This document shows positions 60,070 to 64,000 of a stretch of DNA of 64,000 nucleotides, in pieces. Source of the DNA: Streptomyces sp. NBC_01267 (GTDB taxonomy: Bacteria; Actinomycetota; Actinomycetes; Streptomycetales; Streptomycetaceae). The notes beneath the pieces are model-generated. The model did not search any database. It saw only the letters and a program-made list of their open reading frames with translations, and had not been told where the DNA came from. The position numbers and the translations under genes are program-made. Where the stretch lies: positions 4,277,001 through 4,341,000 of the forward strand of contig NZ_CP108455.1 of NCBI RefSeq assembly GCF_036241575.1, given 5' to 3'. How positions within the stretch are numbered: the stretch's first letter is position 1; each line of letters opens with the position of its first letter.

Positions 60070-61256
60070 ACGCGCTGGCTACTTCCGGCGGAACGCAGTT
60101 CGCGGGAGGCTCCCCGCCCCTCCTCGACGCCGTGCGGCAGCGGCTCGCGGAGAGCGGCGCGGAACCGACCCCCGCTCGGGTGGCAGCGGCGCTGCGCGCC
60201 CAGGGGCGCCTGCTCGGAGACACCGAAGTGCTGGGGGCGGCGGAGGAGTTGCGCTCGGAGCTGGTGGGTTCGGGGCGGCTGGAGGCTCTGCTCGCCGATC
60301 CCGCGGTGACCGATGTGCTGGTGGCCGCTCCTGACCGGGTGTGGGTGGACCGTGGATGCGGACTCGAACTGACAGATGTCGTCTTCCCCGACACCGCCGC
60401 GGTGCGCAGGCTGGCGCAACGGCTCGCGGCGGTGGCAGGACGGCGGCTCGACGACGCCCGGCCATGGGTGGACGCGCGATTGCCTGACGGGACACGGATG
60501 CATGCGGTGCTGGAGCCGGTGGCCGTCGGATCGACCTGCCTCTCGCTGCGGGTGGTGCGGCCGAAGGCCTTCGCACTGGAGGAACTGGTGGCGGCGGGCA
60601 CGGTCCCGCCGGGCGGCGACCAGGTGCTGCGGGCGCTGATCGACGCCCGGCTGTCCTTTCTGGTCAGCGGTGGGACCGGGACGGGAAAGACGACGCTTCT
60701 GTCGTCCCTACTGGGGTTGGTGGGGCCTGCTGAGCGGATTGTGCTGGCCGAGGACTCCTCGGAACTGCGGCCCGAACATCCGCACGTGGTGCGGTTGGAG
60801 TCCCGGCCGCCGAACCAGGAGGGTGCGGGCCGGGTGACTCTGCAGGACCTGGTGCGCCAGGCCCTGCGGATGCGTCCCGACCGGCTGGTGGTGGGTGAGG
60901 TGCGAGGGGCGGAGGTCACTGAACTGCTGGCCGCGCTGAACACCGGACACGAAGGTGGCTGCGGGACGGTTCATGCCAATGCCGCCGTGGATGTACCGGC
61001 GCGTCTTGAGGCTCTGGGGACGGCCGCGGGGCTCGACCGGGCAGCACTGCACAGCCAGTTGGCTGCTGCGCTGGCAGTGGTGGTGCATCTTGTCCGGGAC
61101 CGGGGCGGGCGGCGCAGAGTCGCCGAGATGCATGTGCTGGAGCGGGACCCGGCAGGTCTGGTGGTGACCGTGCCCGCGCTGCGCTGGGGCATGGAGGGCT
61201 TTACCCAAGGGCCGGGCTGGGCCCGGCTGCGGTCGATGATCGGGGGTGGGCCGTGA
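60066..61256 (+). CDS. tadA: TadA/CpaF-like secretion ATPase
   Basis: 396-residue type II/IV secretion ATPase that powers pilin export. It has an N-terminal n1 domain, then Walker A SFLVSGGTGTGKTTLLSSLL, the Asp box IVLAEDSSELRPEHPHVVRLE, Walker B-like LRMRPDRLVVGEVRGAEVTEL and the His box GHEGGCGTVHANAAVD. All motifs are intact. It is coupled at both ends by four-base overlaps. Confidence 0.95.
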   Translation: MNALATSGGTQFAGGSPPLLDAVRQRLAESGAEPTPARVAAALRAQGRLLGDTEVLGAAEELRSELVGSGRLEALLADPAVTDVLVAAPDRVWVDRGCGLELTDVVFPDTAAVRRLAQRLAAVAGRRLDDARPWVDARLPDGTRMHAVLEPVAVGSTCLSLRVVRPKAFALEELVAAGTVPPGGDQVLRALIDARLSFLVSGGTGTGKTTLLSSLLGLVGPAERIVLAEDSSELRPEHPHVVRLESRPPNQEGAGRVTLQDLVRQALRMRPDRLVVGEVRGAEVTELLAALNTGHEGGCGTVHANAAVDVPARLEALGTAAGLDRAALHSQLAAALAVVVHLVRDRGGRRRVAEMHVLERDPAGLVVTVPALRWGMEGFTQGPGWARLRSMIGGGP

Positions 61257-62101
61257 GTTCCCCGGCCTCCCTGGCGGTGCTCTTCACATGCGCCGCACTG
61301 TGGCTGCTGCTGGCGGCACAGGAGCGCGGGCTGCGCAGGGGACGGCTGCTTTTTGCGGGCAGTGCAGAGGCGCGCGCACCGCTGTGGGCAGGCTCGCTGT
61401 GGAGAAGGATGCGCGGTCGGCTGAGGCGCGAGTGGCTCTGTCTGCCGGTGGCCGGGGTGATCGCCGTCCTGGGCAGTTCGGTGCTGCCGCTCCTGGCGGG
61501 GGTCCTGGCGATCCCGCTGCTGGGACGGCGATTGCGGGCCGCAGCACAGGCACGGGAGCGGTTGCGGCGGACCGATGCGGTGATTGCGATGTGCGGGTCT
61601 GTCGCCGGTGAGCTGAGGGCTGGGAGGCAGCCGGGGGAGGCGCTACTGGCTGCCGGCCGGGGGGCGGGGGCTCTGGGCGGGGCAGAGGCCGCGGTGCTGG
61701 CGGCAGCGAGGTTCGGCGGCGATGTGCCCGAAGCGTTACGCCGGGCGGCGCGGGAGCCCGGAGCCGGCGGCTTGGTCGGAGTGGCGGCTTGCTGGCGGGT
61801 GTCGGTGGACGGTGGCGCGGGGCTGGCGACCGGACTCGACGGCCTGGAAGGGGCGCTGCGAGCCGAACGGGACCAACGGGCCGACCTGCGGGCCGAGCTG
61901 GCCGGTGCGCGCTCGACGGTGCTGGTCCTCGCGCTGCTCCCGATCGGCGGCCTGCTCCTTGGAACCGCGCTCGGAGCCGACCCGCTGTGGACTTTGCTGC
62001 ACACCCCCGCAGGGCTCTGCTGTCTGCTGGCGGGCGGAGTGCTGGAAGGCGCGGGAATCTTCTGGGCCGGGCGGATCGTGCGGGCCGGGGAGGACGCATG
62101 A
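61253..62101 (+). CDS. tadB: TadB-like type II secretion F-domain membrane protein
   Basis: 282 residues. Hydrophobic N-terminus (SLAVLFTCAALWLLLAA), a central cytoplasmic basic part, membrane segments LCLPVAGVIAVLGSSVLPLLAGVLAIPLLG and VLVLALLPIGGLLLGTALGA, and a final hydrophobic end. The F domain includes RAGRQPGEALLAAG and GGLVGVAACWRVSVDGGAGLA. It forms part of the inner-membrane platform with TadC. GTGA overlap with tadA and ATGA overlap with the next gene. Confidence 0.9.
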   Translation: MSSPASLAVLFTCAALWLLLAAQERGLRRGRLLFAGSAEARAPLWAGSLWRRMRGRLRREWLCLPVAGVIAVLGSSVLPLLAGVLAIPLLGRRLRAAAQARERLRRTDAVIAMCGSVAGELRAGRQPGEALLAAGRGAGALGGAEAAVLAAARFGGDVPEALRRAAREPGAGGLVGVAACWRVSVDGGAGLATGLDGLEGALRAERDQRADLRAELAGARSTVLVLALLPIGGLLLGTALGADPLWTLLHTPAGLCCLLAGGVLEGAGIFWAGRIVRAGEDA

Positions 62102-62901
62102 CCGGCGGTGCGGCGACAGGTTCCGCCCTGGCCGTCGATGTTGTCCACAGCCTGGGGGTGGCGCTGTGTGCGGTGGCAGCTGTCCGGCTTGCCTTTGTCT
62201 GCGTCGAGCGGAGACATGAACGCCGGTCGCGCCGACGGGCAGCCGCGCTGCTGCCCGTGGAGTCAGGTCCACCGCGGAAACGGCCGGAGTACGGGGCGTG
62301 GGCCGGCCGCTGGGGCGGACCGCTGGGTGCGGTTGCCGTCGGGTGCGTACTGGTCGGCGGATGGACAGGCTTCGGGGTCGGTCTTGCTGCGGGGTACGGG
62401 GTGCGGCGCTGGCAGCAAAGTCGGACACCGTCCGGGCCCGACGACGCCCTGGTGAAGGCGGTGACACGGGAACTGCCGCTTGCCGCCGAGTTGCTGACGG
62501 CATGCATCTTGTCCGGTGCGGGGCCTCGGGAGGCTGCGGAGGCGGTCGGGGAATCCCTGGGGGGCCCGGTCGGTGATGCGTTGGCCCGGACAGCGGCAGA
62601 ACTGCGACTCGGTGGCGAACCGGTGGCGGCCTGGGGGCGGTTCGGCTCGATACCGGGAGCAGCCGGTCTGGCCCGCTGTCTGGAGCGGGCCGCGTCGACC
62701 GGCGCCCCGGCCGCCGATCCGGTGGCCCGGCTCGCGGCGGGGCTCCGGGCCCAACGGGCCAGAGCCGCCAAGGACCGGGCGGGACGCGCCGGGGTACTGA
62801 TCACCGGACCGGTGGGTCTCTGCTTCCTGCCCGCGTTTCTGGCAGTCGGAGTGGTGCCGGTGGTGATCGGACTGGCGAACCACCTGCTCATGGCGAACTG
62901 A
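62098..62901 (+). CDS. tadC: TadC-like type II secretion F-domain membrane protein
   Basis: 267 residues. N-terminal membrane helix (VVHSLGVALCAVAAVRLAFVC), second hydrophobic segment (PLGAVAVGCVLVGGWTGFGVGLAAGY), F domain with LPLAAELLTACILSGAGPREA and ERAASTGAPAADPVARLA, and a final membrane pair GVLITGPVGLCFLPAFLAVGVVPVVIGL. It pairs with TadB in the platform. ATG 62098 overlaps the previous stop. Confidence 0.9.
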   Translation: MTGGAATGSALAVDVVHSLGVALCAVAAVRLAFVCVERRHERRSRRRAAALLPVESGPPRKRPEYGAWAGRWGGPLGAVAVGCVLVGGWTGFGVGLAAGYGVRRWQQSRTPSGPDDALVKAVTRELPLAAELLTACILSGAGPREAAEAVGESLGGPVGDALARTAAELRLGGEPVAAWGRFGSIPGAAGLARCLERAASTGAPAADPVARLAAGLRAQRARAAKDRAGRAGVLITGPVGLCFLPAFLAVGVVPVVIGLANHLLMAN

Positions 62902-62930
62902 CCGATGCCAGGCGAGCCGGCCGAAGCCAG

Positions 62931-62990
62931 GAGCCCGAGGTCACGAGCCATGAGCCATGAGCCGAGGTCACGAGCCATGAGCCATGAGCC
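62931..62990. repeat. 27-28-base tandem repeat between tadC and the pilin gene
   Basis: Two near-identical units (62931-62958 and 62959-62985) differ by one C, each containing GAGGTCACGAGCCATGAGCC, plus a partial third. Within each unit GAGCCAT is itself repeated. The repeat lies in the operon gap upstream of the pilin-like gene. Confidence 0.8.
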
Positions 62991-63057
62991 AACGAATGGT
63001 GCGCGTCGTGCGAGCGACACGAGCGCGCAAACAACGTGAACGAACACGGGGGTTGAG

Positions 63058-63312
63058 ATGTGGAATGTACAGATCTTGCGGAACACGCTGAGTGCGCCGG
63101 GCGTGCTGCAGGTACGGAACTGGACGCGGGCACGGGTGCGCATGCTGAGGTGTGGGGCAGGCAGGGACGCAGGGATGTCCACGTCCGAGTACGCGGTGGG
63201 AACGATCGCGGCGTGTGCGTTCGCAGCCGTGCTCTACAAGGTGGTCACCAGTGGGCCGGTCGCCGCCGCACTGCAATCGGTGGTCGAGAAGGCGCTCAAT
63301 GCGAAGTTCTGA
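63058..63312 (+). CDS. Flp-type pilin-like protein (DUF4244 type)
   Basis: 84 residues. A long charged leader (residues 1-39, ending GAGRDAG) is followed by MSTSEYAVGTIAACAFAAVLYKVVTS, a hydrophobic pilin helix. Processing after G39 would put Glu at +5, as in type IV and Flp pilins cut by a prepilin peptidase. The short mature length (about 45 residues) fits Flp. Its stop overlaps the next gene by 14 bases. The alternative start at ATG 63175 would lack the leader, so I keep 63058. Confidence 0.85.
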   Translation: MWNVQILRNTLSAPGVLQVRNWTRARVRMLRCGAGRDAGMSTSEYAVGTIAACAFAAVLYKVVTSGPVAAALQSVVEKALNAKF

Positions 63313-63898
63313 GGCCGACAGGGGGTCGGTGTCGGCCGAGGCGGCCATGGTGATTCCGGCCCTGGTGCTCTTCACGATGGCGTTGGTCTGGGCCCTGACA
63401 GCGGCATCCGCGCAGATTCGGTGTGTGGACGCGGCGAGAGCGGGCGCACGTGCCGCCGCCAGGTCGGAGCCACAGACTGCCGCGCTGGCCGTGGCACGGT
63501 CGGCAGCCCCGCGCGGAGCGCGCATCACGCTGGGACGGTCGGGGGAGCTGTGGCAGGTCCGGGTGAGAGCTCCGATGCCGGGGCCGGATGCGCTCGCACT
63601 GACGCTGGAGGCGGACGCTGCGGCGCTTGCCGAGGACGAGGTGGGGGCAACCGGCGACGGCGGGGCGAAGGACAGCGGCGGGACGAAGCGCGAGGGAGGC
63701 ACACCAGGGGTCAGGGACAGCGCGGGCAAACCCGGAGACGAGGGAGGCGAACCGGACAGCAAGGCGAATCCGTCGGAGCAGAGCGCGCGGGCCCGGGTAC
63801 GGCCGCAGCGCACGCCGTGGGCCCCGGAGCAGGCTGGGGCGGGGCCTCCGGCCGTGCTGTGGGCGCGAACGTACTCCGGAGCGGGGGTGAGGAGGTGA
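63299..63898 (+). CDS. TadE-like pseudopilin / pilus assembly protein
   Basis: 199 residues from ATG 63299, inside the end of the pilin-like gene. The N-terminus EADRGSVSAEAAMVIPALVLFTMALV has the GSVSAEAA...P pattern of TadE/TadF pseudopilins, with E at +5 after the glycine. A membrane helix is followed by an extracytoplasmic part that ends in a long Gly/Asp/Lys-rich, low-complexity tail (about residues 105-165). TadE-like proteins help assemble the Flp fibre. Overlaps the next gene by GTGA. Confidence 0.85.
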   Translation: MRSSEADRGSVSAEAAMVIPALVLFTMALVWALTAASAQIRCVDAARAGARAAARSEPQTAALAVARSAAPRGARITLGRSGELWQVRVRAPMPGPDALALTLEADAAALAEDEVGATGDGGAKDSGGTKREGGTPGVRDSAGKPGDEGGEPDSKANPSEQSARARVRPQRTPWAPEQAGAGPPAVLWARTYSGAGVRR

Positions 63899-64000
63899 GG
63901 CGGCTGTGCAGGGGCCCGTGCGGCGATCAGGGCTTCGCGACGGTGTGGGCGGCCATGGCGACGGCTTCGATGTGCGTGGTGTTCGCCGCTCTGCTCGCGA
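63895..64000 (+). CDS. TadG-like pilus assembly protein (truncated by window end)
   Basis: 35 residues are visible from GTG 63895: a short basic start with CRGPCGDQGFATVWAAMATA, then a hydrophobic segment (SMCVVFAALLA). The GDQGFATV pattern and its position after a TadE-like gene fit TadG-type proteins. The rest lies outside the window. GGAGG-like AGGAGGTG overlaps the start and the preceding stop. Confidence 0.7.
   Translation, partial: MRRLCRGPCGDQGFATVWAAMATASMCVVFAALLA

Noticed and set aside
1..64000. CRISPR arrays and insertion sequences
   Set aside because: No regularly spaced repeats with unique spacers and no transposase reading frame were seen; the repeats found are short tandem or paired units.

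Overview
The window is high-GC actinobacterial DNA, almost certainly from a Streptomyces chromosome. The right-hand half carries a gene order I associate with the Streptomyces core: metallophosphoesterase, YqeY, class A PBP, wblA, two ArsA-like ATPases, RidA, Crp, endonuclease III, a MarP-type protease, nhaA, acs and a tad pilus locus. GTG starts, GTGA/ATGA overlaps and Ala/Pro/Arg-rich linkers fit the same origin. A tRNA-Pro(CGG) at 29870-29943 separates this core (30-64 kb) from about 30 kb of accessory DNA on its 3' side.

Accessory part A (1-14 kb) is an unusual cluster. It holds a nucleotide-sugar epimerase and dehydrogenase (minus strand) and, divergently, a methionyl-tRNA synthetase that does not look like the usual Streptomyces enzyme. 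A tightly packed six-gene minus-strand operon follows: SAM methyltransferase, dimethylformamidase-like protein, glycosyltransferase, polytopic membrane protein, FkbM-type methyltransferase and histidine-phosphatase-fold protein. Next come an HTH/P-loop kinase fusion with a guanylate-kinase-like partner (plus strand), and a dehydrogenase/HAD pair with a frameshifted nucleotidyltransferase (minus strand). Together these suggest an uncharacterised small-molecule or glycan pathway. No product can be assigned from sequence.

Accessory part B (about 14-29.7 kb) is an integrative and mobilisable element. It has DUF317-type genes (one broken by an in-frame TGA), a MOB relaxase and MobC-like partner, a DUF2637/Spd-like membrane protein, and a helicase-loader ATPase with a replication-initiator-like gene. 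To the right are an XRE regulator, an excisionase-type HTH protein, a tyrosine integrase carrying an inserted LacI-type HTH, and three unknown cargo genes. No FtsK/TraB translocase is visible. A candidate oriT lies between mobC and the membrane protein gene. The initiator gene contains repeats, in a lambda O/P-like layout. A cluster of CGGCTCCC repeats abuts the tRNA-Pro, which is the likely attachment gene. No second copy of the tRNA 3' end was seen, so the left end of the element is either outside the window or not recognised.

The core part includes cell-wall synthesis (PBP), the developmental regulator WblA, the global regulator Crp with a plausible binding site in front of its own gene, DNA repair (Nth), two Nudix hydrolases, a membrane serine protease, a GH4 glycosidase and Na+/H+ exchange (NhaA). 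It also has acetate activation (Acs), a SulP transporter fused to carbonic anhydrase, and a lipoprotein deacetylase-like protein. The window ends inside a tad/flp pilus operon (TadZ, TadA, TadB, TadC, Flp-like pilin, TadE-like, and a truncated TadG-like gene).
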